A stretch of 64,000 bases of DNA from Fonsecaea monophora (GCF_001642475.1 NW_019173937.1:248001-312000), one strand, 5' to 3'. Numbered from the stretch's first letter, positions 12,378-25,263 are shown. Notes: generated by a model not told the origin, from the sequence alone. Made by a program: numbers and translations.

Positions 12378-14660
12378 ATGTCTCCTGATCCACTAGCTCC
12401 TCGGCCGTCCACCCTACCAACTATTCAAGTCCCTACTGCGACCACGCAATACTTCGCCACATACGAGAAGTCCCCACATCTGAACGTATCCTACCGGAGC
12501 ACATGCAGCTTGTCTACCGCCCTTAGTCGCATCTGCTTCCCTTTTGATGCTCGTTGCTTCTGATGCAGGCACCTCGTTTCTCGCATCCATCACAGACAGG
12601 TACATCTTGTATAGGGCTGAGTCCCCTGGCAGCAACCCACCATCGACCTTCCACCAGTTGTTGATGCTGAGGGCTAGGATGAACTGGAAATATCAAATGC
12701 CCGCCACACCATTGACCTCGGCTCGCAATCATGGCCATATTCGATGTCCATATCGCAACAGATTCGATTAGCTTTGGTCAAGTTGTAAGTGATCAACATC
12801 GGACGGCATGGCTATCCCGCCTTCGGGCCTACAAATCATCATGGTTGTATTTTTGTGTTGGCCCTTGACGATCCCTCGTATTCATTAACCCCGTATTCTA
12901 AAATCACGCATACCGCTCTCTGGCAGATCGCAGAAGCCTCGCATGGCCGCCACCGACTACCTCTGCAGCCAGAAGATGGCAATGTTTGTGGACCAGCACC
13001 TTCAGCCTTATGCTCAGGCACATGCGTTCGCACCTTCGGCCGAAGGCACTCCTTGGCTCAGTGTTGGCATTGCGTTTCCCGCATCAGTAACAACAATGGT
13101 ATGTAAGCTCAGGCATCAAGGCAGATTAATTCCACATCTACCCTGATAACACCTTTCGCTTTCGCTTAGTCCGCCCCTGGAACCGGACTCACTCTCAAAG
13201 ATCTTAACCTAGGTGCCTGGACAATAAGTAACAGATGCGGTGGCAGGCTATGTAGGCAATGCAGATCTCTTCTTGATCTGTCCTGCCTTAGGCCGAGCAG
13301 CTGAAAAGAAGGTTCCGCTTCTTAACCCCGGTGTGGTGATATTGTACAAGTAGAGTCATATTGATCGACTCCCAGAACATCCTTGGCCTTGCTGTCCAGG
13401 AGAGAAATACTACCTTTGGCACTCAAACACGATTGGCTGCAGATTGGCATGTTGCTAAATCCAACACCAGAGTCCGGAAACGTCGGTTCCTTCACACATT
13501 ATTCACTCATCGTGGTATCATTAGCGAGGTCGCGATCTCGAACTCGGGAAGAAGACTTCTAAAGCAGCGGTGGGTGGATAGCATGGGCCATCTCCTGAGT
13601 TTGTACGGGAACGTTAAGCCCTACGGCCCTAATACAAGTGGACTTTGCACACCGTTCTCCACCCGATGGTCTGCGTCTACTACTGGGACATCCTTCCTGT
13701 TATGCGCCCAGTACGTCCTATCAGAACAGGAGATGAGAATTCCAGTATACTTGGGAGGAGCCCGGCTGTGTCAGCAGCTGCCCGCGAGAGGCGCTACCTT
13801 ACGATATGGTCCCAATCGTGGACATCTAATGTCGTGGCACTCTTCCACGTTCCGATCTTGACCCCGGAATGGAATTCCCGTACGGCCCTTTCTACTGTAC
13901 GCCCAAAGGAACCCCGTTGGGTCCCGCCCCGGTGAGGTAGAGTGGCTCAGCCCATATGTGGACAAGACTACATAATGTCTCTGCTGCTGAGCCACGGTTG
14001 TGCCTTCTCCAGATGAGAAGAAATGGACTGGTCCAGTTCACGTACTTACGCCTTCACAAGTCACAACACACGAGGGACGATCAATTACACGACCTCGACG
14101 ACCTCCCCTGGTGTTGGGTCCCACTCAATCCTATTCAGCTCCAGCACTGCTGTCTCCACATGGTATTATGCTGATACCATATCAACAAACGATCTGCTCA
14201 AGTCCTTCGGTCATGAACACAAGGCCCCAACATAGCCGCACAGTGGTGAGTTCACCCGGACACAAAACCTCAGAAGAGACACAGGAAATCAAACCAAAAG
14301 GAGAAATTCATGAGGCTGAAGGTCGTTCTACTCTCTCAGAACCCTAGAAGCCATTGTCGTCCCTGGTTCCCCTGATCTTCCCGCCCTGCGCCTTACCTTT
14401 AATGTTACTCTGCACTCGGATTGAAGGGTGATTTGTCCCTTCCCGACCCCAATGCCCGGGAGACCATCTTATTTTCCTGTCCAGCCAACTGCACCTCGGG
14501 CACGGCACTTATATCACTGCACACCAGATCTTTCCTATCAGTCCTAATCTGCGTTTAAAAGAGAATTTGATACTCACTCCCACAGTTTTATGAGCCTACC
14601 GGTGCTCTGCCCATAGCCTCGACCGATCCGAAGACAACACTGACTCTTTTTGGAGACCAG
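12378..14660 (+). pseudogene. Decayed or unresolved multi-exon gene, function unknown
   Basis: Plus-strand fragments that read like protein occur in changing frames with stops between them. Examples are QVPTATTQYFATYEKSPHLN near 12438, AMFVDQHLQPYAQAHAF near 12980, LTPGMEFPYGPFYCTPKGTP near 13860, STWYYADTISTNDLLKSFG near 14155, LEAIVVPGSPDLPALRLTFN near 14345, DLSLPDPNARETILFSC near 14430 and FYEPTGALPIASTDPKTTLT near 14588. Promoter-like CT-rich sequence precedes them. I could not join the pieces into one frame with plausible introns, so decay is more likely than a working gene. The last fragment stays open into the downstream regulator. I do not recognise the family, and some fragments may be chance. 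Confidence 0.35.
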
Positions 14661-14672
14661 TTCGTCTGTCAG

Positions 14673-16633
14673 ATGCTCGAAGATATATCCGGCACTGGCA
14701 TGAGCAGTAATCTGAATGTGGGCAACTCCAATGCATCACTACCCCATCCGCCTTCTCGTGCGATGCCGGGTGATAAAGCACGCATGAAGAAATGGGCACC
14801 AAAGACGTTCAACGGATGTCTTACCTGCAAGTAAGCCTTCAAATGTTTCCCTCTACTGTCCTTCTCCACTGACGAACTGTTCTTGCTATAAGGCGAAGAC
14901 GGATAAAGTGCGACGAGGGCAAACCATCCTGCCAGAGGTTGGTCAACTCTGACACTTTCATTAATTCCATCACTGATATGACCCAGATGTATCAAATCAA
15001 ACCTCAAATGTAATGGATATGCTGCACCCAAGATCAAGCTATTTGATCCGACTGCCTCGTCAACAGCTTCAAGCTCAACGCCACCGCCCGCAACAAGCCA
15101 AGCCCTCGAGTCTGGACAGAAACCCGCTTCACTTGACGACAGTGAATGGCATTCGACTTCGCTAACATATCCTCATCCTCAAGAGCTCGCGCTTGTTCCT
15201 AGATTCGGCACGCAGGAGGAATCACAAAGCTTCCAGTTCTTCCTCGAAAAAACCTCCGACCTGATCTCAGTATACTCGCAGCCATATCTATGGACGGTGC
15301 TCCTGCCTCAAGCTACATGGCATCAAACCTCTATCAAGCACTCACTCGTCGCACTTGCTTCACTACACCGATACCTCACCACGGTCGGCCCTGCTTCACA
15401 ACGAGCAAACCATAACTTTGTGTTCCACTACAACAGTGCCATCCGCGCCTTGGTGGCTGATAGACCGTCCATTGATGTTGTGCTCGCGGCATGTGTCATC
15501 TTCTGGGCGCTGGAGAATTTCAATGGAGGTGGCCAAGTGGCCATCGACCATATGCAGGCCGCGCTCAAGATCTTGGGGGAGTGGAAAAGCAAACACCGAC
15601 CCAATGACCCCTCCAAAGACTTCATCATCAGATACATCGAACCAACAATTCGAGACGGAGTTAAATTCGCCTCGAAATGTCGTGTCGAGGAACTGGCTAG
15701 CCAGATGAGCGCACTGTCCCTGACAACACGCGATGTGAGGATCATGAACATGGAATACCCTGAATTCAATAGCCTGGAGGATGCAGGCAACTACTTGAAC
15801 GACTGTATCGGGGACATTCTCGCGCTTAAAGATCAGGCTACGGCACTACTCAGTCCAGGTCCTCGCCTTATCGAACAGGTAGAAGGGCTCGACGCCCGCC
15901 TCTACAAGTGGATGAATCTGTTCCAGAGCCTCACGGCCACTGGGCCTGTGTATACCCGACGCATGCTCGTTGTGCATAATGTCGCTGCAAATATACTGCT
16001 GGACCAACTCAAGACACGAACGCAATATGATAATACAGGCGACGAAGTGGAGCAGGAGGAGCCGCGTCGCTGTCGATTTAATTTCACCGTCCTTGAAGTT
16101 GAGGATATTCTAAGATACGACCCACTAGCTACAGTTGAGACACGAAGGAAGAAACCACCGAGTCTAGGATTCATTCCGCCTATATTCCTGGTAGCGACCA
16201 CGGCGCCAAAACCTGAGACTAGGACAAGAGCGATGAACGTGTTGAGACTGTTGAACGTGACCGAGGGTCCGTGGAATACAGATCATGCGGCGCAAATAGC
16301 GGGACGGATGCTGGAGATCGCAGACGAGTGTGCGATTTCCCCTTCGGCAGTCGAGTTGCGCCATCTCCATTTTGGTTTTGACCCAGACCAAAAGGTGCTG
16401 AGTATGCGATGGGCACCGGAAGACCCGGCGATGCTGAATGTGAGCATGATCAAGCAGATCGATGCTCATAACATGAACTGGAGCGAACCGGTAAGTCTAC
16501 ACGTTCTGCTTCCTTGAACTACGAATTGATATTTTGGTTGCAGACCGCTATACCTGAGTTGATCAAGAGATTCGGCTATCAGTTACCACCTTCTACGGCC
16601 AGACACCCCCTTCTGAATGTTGATCCGACGTAG
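14673..16633 (+). CDS. Zn2Cys6 (fungal binuclear cluster) transcription factor
   Basis: Four exons, 14673-14830, 14893-14937, 14987-16490 and 16544-16633, give 598 residues. The DNA-binding cluster is split over the first three exons: CLTCKRRRIKCDEGKPSC followed by QRCIKSNLKC, spacing C-x2-C-x6-C-x6-C-x2-C-x6-C, starting near residue 49. A Ser/Pro-rich linker follows. The remaining 450 residues form a helical region of the fungal-specific regulatory type (FQFFLEKTSDLISVYSQPYL, then WHQTSIKHSLVALASLHRYL). The protein is expected to be nuclear and to bind CGG-type sites; the target pathway cannot be read from this locus. The start is uncertain because the frame stays open upstream of 14673 into the decayed region. 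ATGs at 14700 and 14763 are alternatives. Confidence 0.88.
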
Positions 16634-17341
16634 CAGTTCACTGTGCGGCCTACGTGCAGATGTGCGGCGAGGGATCAAGAACCTCTGGTGCTAATGATAG
16701 CGCCGACATGACGCCGACCGATGGAACACTATTATACTACCCTGCTGGACGGGTGGACAGAAGGACTTGTCATTTGATTGAATGCTCGAGCGACACCAAC
16801 TACGAACAACGGTGACGCCGATGGGCATCCTTGTTGACGACACGACCTTCCTTCAGTGGGGGACTTTCTTTGATGAATGCGGTTTTCTTGTCACTTTGAA
16901 AGTTGACCTTTATTTTCGGACCGGGGAATTAGTTTCTTTTGCTGGTCATTCAAGCCCAAGGTTCTAGACTTGCTTCAGGCTATTAGAGCAGCAGCAGCAG
17001 CAGCAGCAGCAACGTGGGTTGGGAATGAACAACATGAATGGAATGGGCTGGGCTGGAACCAGGTTAGATTGAGTGGACAGAACAGTCAACAGGAACAACA
17101 AGTAACAGGCAACAGGCAACGATCGCAATTAAGCACACGACAATGGTCATGATCGCTGGGGCGTTTTGCATGTATTATTTGACAATGTTACAGACATTAT
17201 ACAGAGCCGGTCTGCGCTCGTTTTCTTTCATCAGGTGATGCTGTTCCTGGTTTTCATGTCCCCTTCGTGTCAAGATGTCTGAAAACTTTTGGTCGTCTGC
17301 TTTAGCTTGCTTGAAATCCTTGAGTTGTGCGATTTCCAAGT
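16634..17341. other. Intergenic between convergent regulator and golgin genes
   Basis: About 700 bp carrying the 3' ends of two converging genes. It contains the (AGC)8 microsatellite listed separately and AAC/CAG-rich low-complexity sequence to about 17150. No coding frame is supported. Confidence 0.5.
16987..17010. repeat. (AGC)8 microsatellite
   Basis: Eight perfect AGC units lie in the convergent 3' flank of the Zn2Cys6 regulator. They are not inside a supported coding frame, so they do not encode a polyglutamine or polyserine tract. Confidence 0.9.
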
Positions 17342-19783
17342 CTATCTCGGCGGCGCAGATGCTCCTGGACCGGGACCGAGACCTGAACCTGGAATCGGAG
17401 TGATACCTGAATGACCATGGCTCTGGCTCCCCTGCCTCGACGACTTGGCCGCTGCACTCCCCGCGGCTGCCTCCTGCTCGAGGAAATGCTGCCACAGCTC
17501 CGCCAAGGTCTCGCGGGAGTGCGGGCTTGTGGCGCTCTCGGGCCCGGCGCCGAAGTAGTCCGGGTGGTTGAGGGCCGGAGTGCTCGGGGTCCTGTGCACG
17601 ATGGGCGAGCCTGGAGAGGCGACGGCGGCTGTCAGAGAACCCAAGCCGCGCAGGGAGTTGAAGCTCGAAGTCGAAGTGGTGGTGGTTGACACCGACCCGC
17701 CAAAGGTCGTCCCGGGCCTGGCCAGGCCGGCCTGTTCGCGCTGTTCATCGTTCCAGCCCAGCAGGGCGGCGATGAGCTGGAGGATCTGGAATTTCTTGGG
17801 GTCCGAGCGGTCGAGGGCCAGGAAGTGCAGGAAGTGGTTCGTCACTATCTGTCTGTGTAGGAGGAAAAACGCGACCGCCCTCCGAGGAGAAGGGCGTGTG
17901 CCACTCGTCAGTCAGCCAGAGAGAATGTCAAAAGGACCAAACAGAACAAGAATTGGATCGGGTTGTACGAGAGAGACTTGTGAAAGGGCGAAAAAGGGGG
18001 GGCCGACAGATAGAATAGTGGAAAGGGGGTACAGCGGCACGATTGGGCCGAAAAAGGGCCTCAGCCTCGTCATGTGGCGAATGATCGTCGCAACCTGGGG
18101 GGGAGTGTGAGAGTATTCTAAAATTATAGTTCTGACACTGCATTGAAATCGATGAGGCGTGCCTTGGGGGAGATTCTTTTTTGGAAACGCGGAGTAACGA
18201 GGAATGGAGCAACAATCCATTCATTCGTCCACAACGCACAAAGATGGAGGGCCCAGCCAGGCACATGGCTTCGGAGACATGTGGTGTATTGTATGCAAAG
18301 GGGAAAAAAAAGGCACTCGGAGACATTTTTGCAGCAAAAGTTGAGAAAAGGGGAAAAAACCCACCTATCCACGTTATCCTCGGGTTTGCCTTTCTTGAGA
18401 AACCTCAGCGCCTTAGTAAGATGATCGTTGAGAATGACGGCTTCATGCCGCAGCTTGCCGATCAGGAGGTTCTTCTCTTTGACTTCCTTTTCGAAGGGAA
18501 GGGCTCGCTCGAGTTCTTTCTTGGTCTGTTCTAGTTCCGCCACGGTCGAATCATGGGCCGCCTGGAGGTCTGACAACTGTCTTCGCAGGTCTTCTTGTTC
18601 GCTCTGAGAAGTTTCGACCAGTTCTTTCAGCTCCTGTTTTCGCAGTGTTTGGATCTCCTGGAGCGCTTTTTGAAGACCTTCGACCGTTGACGAGTGGGTG
18701 TCCCTCTCGCTGACTGCTTTCTCGTACGCTTCCTTTAACGAACCGAGTTGTTCCTCTAAATCAGCGTTGCGGTCCGCTAGGTCCTTGCGCATGGTGCGTT
18801 CTTCCATGGCAAGAACCTCCCAGTCGTGCATAGCCTGTTTGGCGTTCTCGAATTCGTCTCGTATGTAGGCTTCGGACTCGACGAGTTCTTCTTTCTCCTT
18901 GAGCCAGTTTTGCTGGGAAAGCGTCAGGCGGTTGCGGAGAGTGGACAATTCTTTGGACTGTTCCGACTGTTTCTGCTCAAGGTCGGCATTTCGAGCCGTG
19001 AGTTCTTCGACCTCGGCGGAGCGGGCGGTGTAGCGCTCTTGCAGTTCGGATCTCTGTTCTTCGAGCTCTTCAATCCGCGTCCGTGCCTGCGCTAGATCCT
19101 CCTGTAGAATACTCTGTCAGTCTTGCCAGGGGCCGTCTTCCTCAAATCGTCTGGCTCAAGCCATCACGTACTGCATCGGCCTTTAATCTCTCCCCCAACT
19201 GCGACCGTATAGTATTCACCTTGCCGAGCAAGGACTGGTACTGTTCCTCAGCATTCTCTTTTTCGACCTGCGTCTCAGCCAGCTCTGTCTGGACCGCTTC
19301 GATTTCCGTGGCATGCTTTGCCTGCAGTTCTTCCAGGGACTTGCGCAGCTCCGTCACCTCGAGTCGTAGGGCATCACGGTCTTTGACAAGAGCGTCAAAG
19401 CGGGCAGCTGCATCATCATCGTTGTCGTCGTCGATCGAGAGATCTTTGACCCCGTTGGCAACAGTTACCGTATCTGGGGCTTCATCCCCTGACCCCTCTT
19501 TGACAGGGGACACTTCAGTGTGCTCTGCTTCTCGCTCGTCATTTTCTGCGTCATCCTCGTCGTCCGGACCGTTCTGCGTCTCGTGAGGGTCGACCGGTGT
19601 CGTGGGGGCGTCCGTCTCTGTCTCTGTCGTTGCGGCTTGCGCGTTGCCCTTTTTCTTGGACTTTTTCTTCTTTTTGGATTTTTGGTCTACCACGGTAAGT
19701 AAGCATGAGCGAACGTTTACAACCGATCACAGTGTACATTACGTACCTCCCTGAGGCATCGAAGACATGTTTGTGGAAGACAT
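17342..19783 (-). CDS. rud3: Rud3-like golgin with GRIP/GRAB domain
   Basis: Four exons, 19783-19747, 19686-19172, 19101-18365 and 17852-17342, give 599 residues. Rud3/GMAP-210-type golgins tether vesicles at the cis-Golgi and bind Arf1-GTP through a C-terminal GRIP-related (GRAB) domain. After a Lys-rich patch (KKKKKSKKKGN) and an acidic stretch, residues about 100-425 form a near-continuous coiled coil of Glu/Lys/Leu heptads. The GRAB domain follows at about 425-480: NVDRQIVTNHFLHFLALDR, then KKFQILQLIAALLGWNDEQR. The tail is disordered and rich in Ser, Gly and Pro. The last intron (18364-17853, about 510 bp) is long for this window and falls inside NVDR/QIVTN. No signal peptide or membrane segment is present, as expected for a peripheral membrane protein. 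Confidence 0.88.
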
Positions 19784-20120
19784 GATCTTATGCTGGGTTC
19801 TAGAACCAGGGCCTGGACATTGGGGATGCTTTGGGATTCTCGAAACGTGTCAATTGTTGCTTGGCATAATGCACTTGCGTTGTGCTGCACGCCATCGTGT
19901 CATGCTGGTGACGGGCCGAGCCCCCTTTCGCTGATTATTCCGCCGAAGCAAAAGCATCATCCGCCTCTGGCTATCTTTAGTGCCCTCGTTACCTATTTAC
20001 AAGTGTACCTCGGACAGACCATACAATTCTCCGGTCATGATGTTGGAAAAGAAAACATTTGTTCGCCAAGGTACAAGATCATATACGCCGTCGTGAACCG
20101 TCAACTCACCATGAGAATGT
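19784..20120. other. Short intergenic, spc25 3' flank and golgin promoter
   Basis: About 340 bp between two minus-strand genes. It should hold the spc25 3' UTR and the promoter of the golgin gene. I see no motif I can name with confidence. Confidence 0.4.
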
Positions 20121-21061
20121 TCATTTCAATGCTTCCACAAACAAGCCTCTCATCCCTTTGAGAAGAGTCCCGATCTCCCTCGTCGCATTTAACCGGTCAA
20201 CCACCTTTGCGACCTTGACACTCTCTAACCTAGGCTTCGTATACGACACGTCGTATCTCCCGCGTCCGGTATCCGGCACCAGCAACTCAAAGAGGCCTTC
20301 CCTCTCGTCGCCGGAATTCCCACCACTGCCTTTCGCTGGCGGGAACACGAACACAATCCTGACCTTGTTCTCATCCCCGCTGCCTTCGATGCGGCAACCC
20401 AGATATGTCTCCCAAAAACTGAGCTCCGGGCCGTTGAGTCGGCTCTGGCCATCCATCTTCGCAGCGTATTCTCTCTGTGCTTGTAACTTCGCGTCGATCT
20501 GCCGCTGCGTTTGTGCGATGGCGGATTTGAGCCGGTCTCGCTGTGCCGACTGCGCCGCCTGGTGTGACTCCAGCTTGGATATTTGCGCGTGCATCTCGTT
20601 CTTTTCTGCCTGCTCACGGGCGAGGACCTGGCTATGCGTCGACAAGGTAGATTGTAGGGTGACGATCTGTGTGTTTGCTGATCTTTGCTCCTCTGTACGA
20701 AAACCTCATCAGTTTTGGCTCTCTCGACAAACACCTCGACTGCGCCTTTGCGCAAAGCGAACTGTTGTTTGCTGCTGCCGTTGTTGTGGAGGGACTTACC
20801 ATTCAACTCTCCCAGGCGCGCCCGAAACTCGTTCCTCTCCTCCAGCACCCTCTTTCTCCCCCTCTCAATGAATGCGTCAAACTTGACTGTGAAATCGGCC
20901 ATTCGCTTGCGGAGATCTTCAAAGTTGAAGTCAACCGCAGGCAGTTGCGTGAGCGGGTTGTCCGAGTACGAGATGGGTGGCGCGATTTGCTGCGACTGCG
21001 ACGCGCGGAAGGAAGACGTGCTGGTCGCGAATGCCGAGGGAGGCATGGCGGCGGTAGTCAT
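20121..21061 (-). CDS. spc25: Kinetochore protein Spc25 (Ndc80 complex)
   Basis: Two exons, 21061-20800 and 20692-20121, 277 residues. Spc25 pairs with Spc24 at the inner end of the Ndc80 complex, linking microtubule-binding Ndc80/Nuf2 to the centromere. The N-terminal segment LPAVDFNFEDLRKRMADF is typical of fungal Spc25. A coiled coil follows (about residues 60-170, RDRLKSAIAQTQRQIDAKLQ). The globular C-terminal RWD-like domain contains LSFWETYLGCRIEGSGDENK and VRIVFVFPP. The intron, GTAAGT to ACAG, falls within LN/EEQRSAN. An in-frame Met lies upstream, but the chosen ATG gives the usual N-terminal length. Confidence 0.93.
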
Positions 21062-21408
21062 CGTTGCGAGAATGTGTCTGTGTTTCTGCTTTGGCGATAG
21101 AGTCTGTCTGGGGAATATGCTGCGGAGTTCAATCAATGTGAGGTGGTGCGTCGTAGTCGCAGCCGCAGTCACAGTTGGCGAAAACGGTGGGTGCGCAGAA
21201 CACAAACCCCAGTCGGCCGGGCAACCAACCGCCGAGGCTGATTCAGCGATCGAACCAACAACACCGCAGTTTCACTCCAGCACCAGAGAATACATGATGT
21301 GAACGAGGTACACGCTAAGTGCATGTTCAACCAACATTTGTTATTCATACAATTTGGTATCTCTTCGCTTGTTAGAAAGACATAACTCTAACTCTGACAA
21401 ATTATCCT
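21062..21408. other. Intergenic, yvc1 3' flank and spc25 promoter
   Basis: About 350 bp. It contains the upstream side of spc25 and the 3' end of the channel gene. No motif or small gene is supported. Confidence 0.4.
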
Positions 21409-24400
21409 TCATTTGATGGAATCCTCCCGTATTTCCGAGGCGAGTTCTTCCCGCCCCTCGCTGTTCTCGCTGCTGGCATCTCCCGCGCCCATCAGCTGGG
21501 CAAGCATCGCTTCCATTCTTTCCAAGGCGTCTTCTATCTTGTGCAGCCTCGCCGTCGCCTCCAGAAATCGGCCGTCTTGTCCACCGTCCAGGTCAACCAG
21601 TGAGTCAATTCTTTCGCGCCTGTTTGGCTTGCGATAACCGGGCGGATGTTGGTCATCGTCCCCACCCTCATCACTCGAGTCACGAAACTGGTCTTTCAAC
21701 TTCTGGTCGACCTGTGACTCTCTCCTTCCACTCTTCGCAGGCTCCGGATTGACTGGTGGGTTTTGACTCGAATCCACCGTCTGACTCTCTCTCCTTTGCT
21801 CCGACAAGTGCGTGAATTGGTCCTGCAATTTGGTGTTGGAAAGGATCCCCATGTCGTCGCTGTGATTAAGGTTGTCTTCTTCGGCGATCTTGTCCAGTAC
21901 TGACTGTGGCGGATCAATGTCGAACACTGCGTGGATATCTCCATGTACACTAAACCGTGAGAGAGCCCAATATTGCGCAGGCGTCGCCCTGGGGCCGCCG
22001 GGATGCTTCCAGTCAATTTTCTTGCTGCTGGCAATCTTGCGCTTGTCCGAAATCCAGAGCGTTCTCCTCTCGTACCATGCAACTATCAGCAATGTTGGTA
22101 GGTTGATCGCCCTGACCGCTACGACGTTGACCTTGTGGAACATTCTTTTGGAGAGCATCCACTTTAAAGGCAGCACAAATATCAGTGCGAGGATGTTGAA
22201 TGGGGGCATGTACGCAAAGATGGCGTCTGATTTGACCCCTTCGAAAGTGAGGACAGCTCGCCGGAACTGGATTTCCTGAACAGCGTTGCCAACGATGCCG
22301 CTGAATGTGTTTGTCAGCATCGAGACGAGAACGGTGAGGAACAACGTGTTGCCCAGGAAAGCGAACAACACCATCAAGGCGGGTCCAAGGAGCCAATGGA
22401 AGTCTGGGGACTGATCAATACCAGTCCCGTCGAGACCGAACCAAATCCAGATCATCCACTCCCCGATGGTCACAGCCTGATGAGCGCCAGCATGCAACCA
22501 CTTAAGGCTCAGGAGGAACCCCGCAAAGCACCACACGGCCAGCGCAGTCAGTGTCAGGAAATCAGACATCATCGCTCTCAAGGAGAGAAACAACATATTC
22601 TCCGACATGACGTTGAATGCTAGTCGAGGAATAAGCACCGGAGCGGCGCAGCTGAGAATGTCCAGAGCAGTCCGCGCGAGGGCAATGGACTTTTCCTCGT
22701 CGACGAAGGAGGAGGCCCAGATTCGTAAGACAAAGTATATGATGAATATTGTCGAGAACATGACATCGAGAAACGACCACAAATTCTGAGTATACACACC
22801 CCAGCCATGTTCGAGAATAGATGCGAGTTGATCGAGTACCTGGCAGGATCTCCTTGTCAGCCATACATCATTTCTCACAGAAAAAAGGACGTACCCAACC
22901 AGCCCCATAAACATCAAAGACCAGCTCGAGGACCTCGTAAGTGGTGTCCATCCTGTTTTCTCTCGCCGCCATGACCGCGATGTACAGGGCGAGTAGAATG
23001 ACAAATTGACACACTTCAATCAAATTTCTCGTTCGTGGCACAATCAACCTGTATTGATTCAGCAAGGGGGCTCGTCGCGGGTCGTACAGGGAAATGGGTC
23101 TCTTCTTCCAATGGTCGGGTATGATGTCGATGAAACTGCTGGGCGTGTATACGACCTTGCCTCGGTAAATGGCGTCCACGACCTTTTGACAAGCACTGCT
23201 CGCCAGGAACGACTTGCTGGCGCTGACGATAGCAACTTCCAGGGCTGTCAGTTTCCTCTCCACTTTACCGGACTCGGACCTCCGCTGGGCGGTCCAGTAG
23301 TGCATCGCATGCTGACTCTGCGAGGTCACCTCGTCGGGCGCGCCCTGGAACGGTTCGAATCCCGCAACCAGGATATTTGCCAGCTTGAGCAGGCCCCTCG
23401 GTCCGGGATTGTGCTCGTTGTATCGCCGGAGGATCTTTTCCGCCACGAGCTCACACAGAAGCGCGCGCGTGAGGTTCACCGTCTGATGGTGCGTCGCGTA
23501 CGACTGTTCGCGGATGAATTGCATTCGGTTGACGAGCAGGCAGTACACTACGGAAATCGTATGCATCAGCACGGACAACACAGTAACGATTCAACTAGGG
23601 GGTATGAGGGCACCAGACCGATCGATAGGTCGTTTGTCTCGTACAGAGAATCGACCAAGGGCCGCACAACTGAGATGTTCATTCGCGGAGCTTTGAGCTG
23701 GTCGAGAGAATAGGGGTCATCTGGCACAACGAATGTCAGCTCGTGGTGATGACTTCACAGTCTGGCAACCAAGCTCGACCTCTGTTGGGAAGCACTCACC
23801 GATGCTTGTGATGATGTCTCTCCGTATGCTATACCGGACAGATCACATGTCAGAATTCGGATTCGTCAAAAGGTTGCAATATCAAATGCTCCCCCTTCTC
23901 TCTTGACTTCCCCTCTCTGCATTCATGCTGTGCTTGAGTGGCACTTCCAAGGACGATCCAACTCCCTCGAATGTTGTTGCATACTCCCCAGTCCCATCCA
24001 GACACCCTATCGCTCAACCGACCAAGCTCCATAAACAAAAAGCACAGATATATCGACAGCATGGTCCCATCTGGAAAGACAGACATAGAAGGCAATACCA
24101 GGAGAGGACCCGTCGATCAAACTCACCGATGAATGTTTTCATAGACGTTACAGTGCGCGTTGCCAAAGGGGTCTGCCTCGGCCGGCGGCCGCCCGCCCAG
24201 CCGGTCCTGGTCGCGGCTCGTCCACGTGCAGTGCGGCGGGTACAGGCCGTCGCTGTCGGCAAAGTCCTCCTCGTCGTGCTGCGTTGCCAGCAGCGCCTCC
24301 GTCTCCCCGCGCTGTCGGTTGAGCCGGAACTGCGCCGAGAAGGCACTCCCCGTGGCGGGTTTCCTACGTCGTCGCTGTCGCCGCGAGGACGTCGACGACG

Positions 24401-24488
24401 ATGACTTGTTCTTTGACGGTGCTGGGCGCGCTCGTGCGTGGTCGCCGCCGTTGGCGTCCCTAGCCGTTGAGCTGGGTGGGGATGGCAT
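21409..24488 (-). CDS. yvc1: Yvc1-type vacuolar TRP cation channel
   Basis: Five exons, 24488-24127, 23828-23800, 23720-23619, 23547-22895 and 22839-21409, 858 residues. Yvc1/TRPY1 releases Ca2+ from the vacuole in response to osmotic or mechanical stimuli. The first 120 residues are basic and Ser-rich. A cytosolic region follows, with family segments SIVYCLLVNRMQFIREQSYA and HHQTVNLTRALLCELVAEKI. From about residue 340 come six or more membrane segments, for example VCQFVILLALYIAVMAA, FLDVMFSTIFIIYFVLRIWA, and the pore-proximal MIWIWFGLDGTGIDQSPDF followed by LMVLFAFLGNTLFLTVLVSM. The C-terminus (after about 640) is cytosolic, acidic and disordered, with a predicted short coiled coil (EATARLHKIEDALERMEAML). 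Exon 2 is only 29 nt. The third intron uses a weak GTCTGG donor. Introns 1 to 4 all keep frame. Confidence 0.92.
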
Positions 24489-25263
24489 GGCGGGTTTGCA
24501 ATGTGTGGTCGTGTTGCGTATTGAGGGTAAGTATTTATGTCCCCGTATGTATATGCAGGGTCAGTCGGTATGGAGGTATGTAGTGACGGCGCGGCGCGGC
24601 GCGAAATAATGGGGATCAAATAAAAGGTAACGTAACGGAGACACACGCTGAAACGTTGGAAAGGGGACAAAAACCAATCAATCAATCAATCAACCGGTCG
24701 ATCCAGGATTCCGTCTCATGGCTGCTGACATGATTGTCGATAGTGCAGGGGGACGGCGGATCCAGACCGAGATGTTGAGTGAAGATCGCAGTACTAGGCA
24801 CCGGCACCTTTTCAAAAATAAAAAACACAGAAAGAGGACTCAAGTTTTGCGGAGCTGAATTCCCCCTGATAGAGAAACGAGCTCACAGGCTGACGATAAC
24901 TGTTACGAGCCTGTTTGGTCGATAGATAATGGGAAATGGGAGGGGGGAACGGGCGATGCTGGAGTGGCCAATTGGGGCGCAGATGACGTTAAGCTTATCG
25001 TGTCAAGCAACGACGTTTAGAGCCTTGTTGCTGTCCACGAGCCAATAACGTGCATGAGCCCTAATCAGCTGCAAGGCAAATCAGCAAAAGCAATATTCAT
25101 CACCATCATCATTATTATTATTCACTAGGATATCTCATCAAATCAATAAGTCGTCAAAGTCATAGAGCCGCCCAGCTATATACAAGAAACATGACAGCAG
25201 ATTAATCCTTCTCACGCAGATAGCAACAAACTAACCTGTGAGATGTGCGACACCCGGGCGTTA
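24489..25263. other. Intergenic, yvc1 promoter and 3' flank of the repeat protein
   Basis: About 775 bp. Close to yvc1 is a GGCGC tandem repeat (three units, about 24587-24601), likely in the 5' UTR or promoter. (AATC)n simple sequence occurs at about 24675-24692. ATT/ATC-rich low-complexity DNA lies at 25100-25125. No coding frame is supported. Confidence 0.5.

Noticed and set aside
16987..17010. (AGC)8 as a coding polyglutamine or polyserine tract
   Set aside because: It is downstream of the regulator stop and outside any supported gene.
20225..21205. 326-codon minus-strand frame over spc25
   Set aside because: It reads through the spc25 intron and loses the family frame. The two-exon model gives the full Spc25 sequence.
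23352..23362. GGTTCGAATCC, identical to a tRNA B-box
   Set aside because: It lies inside the coding sequence of yvc1, and no cloverleaf or A-box is at the right distance.
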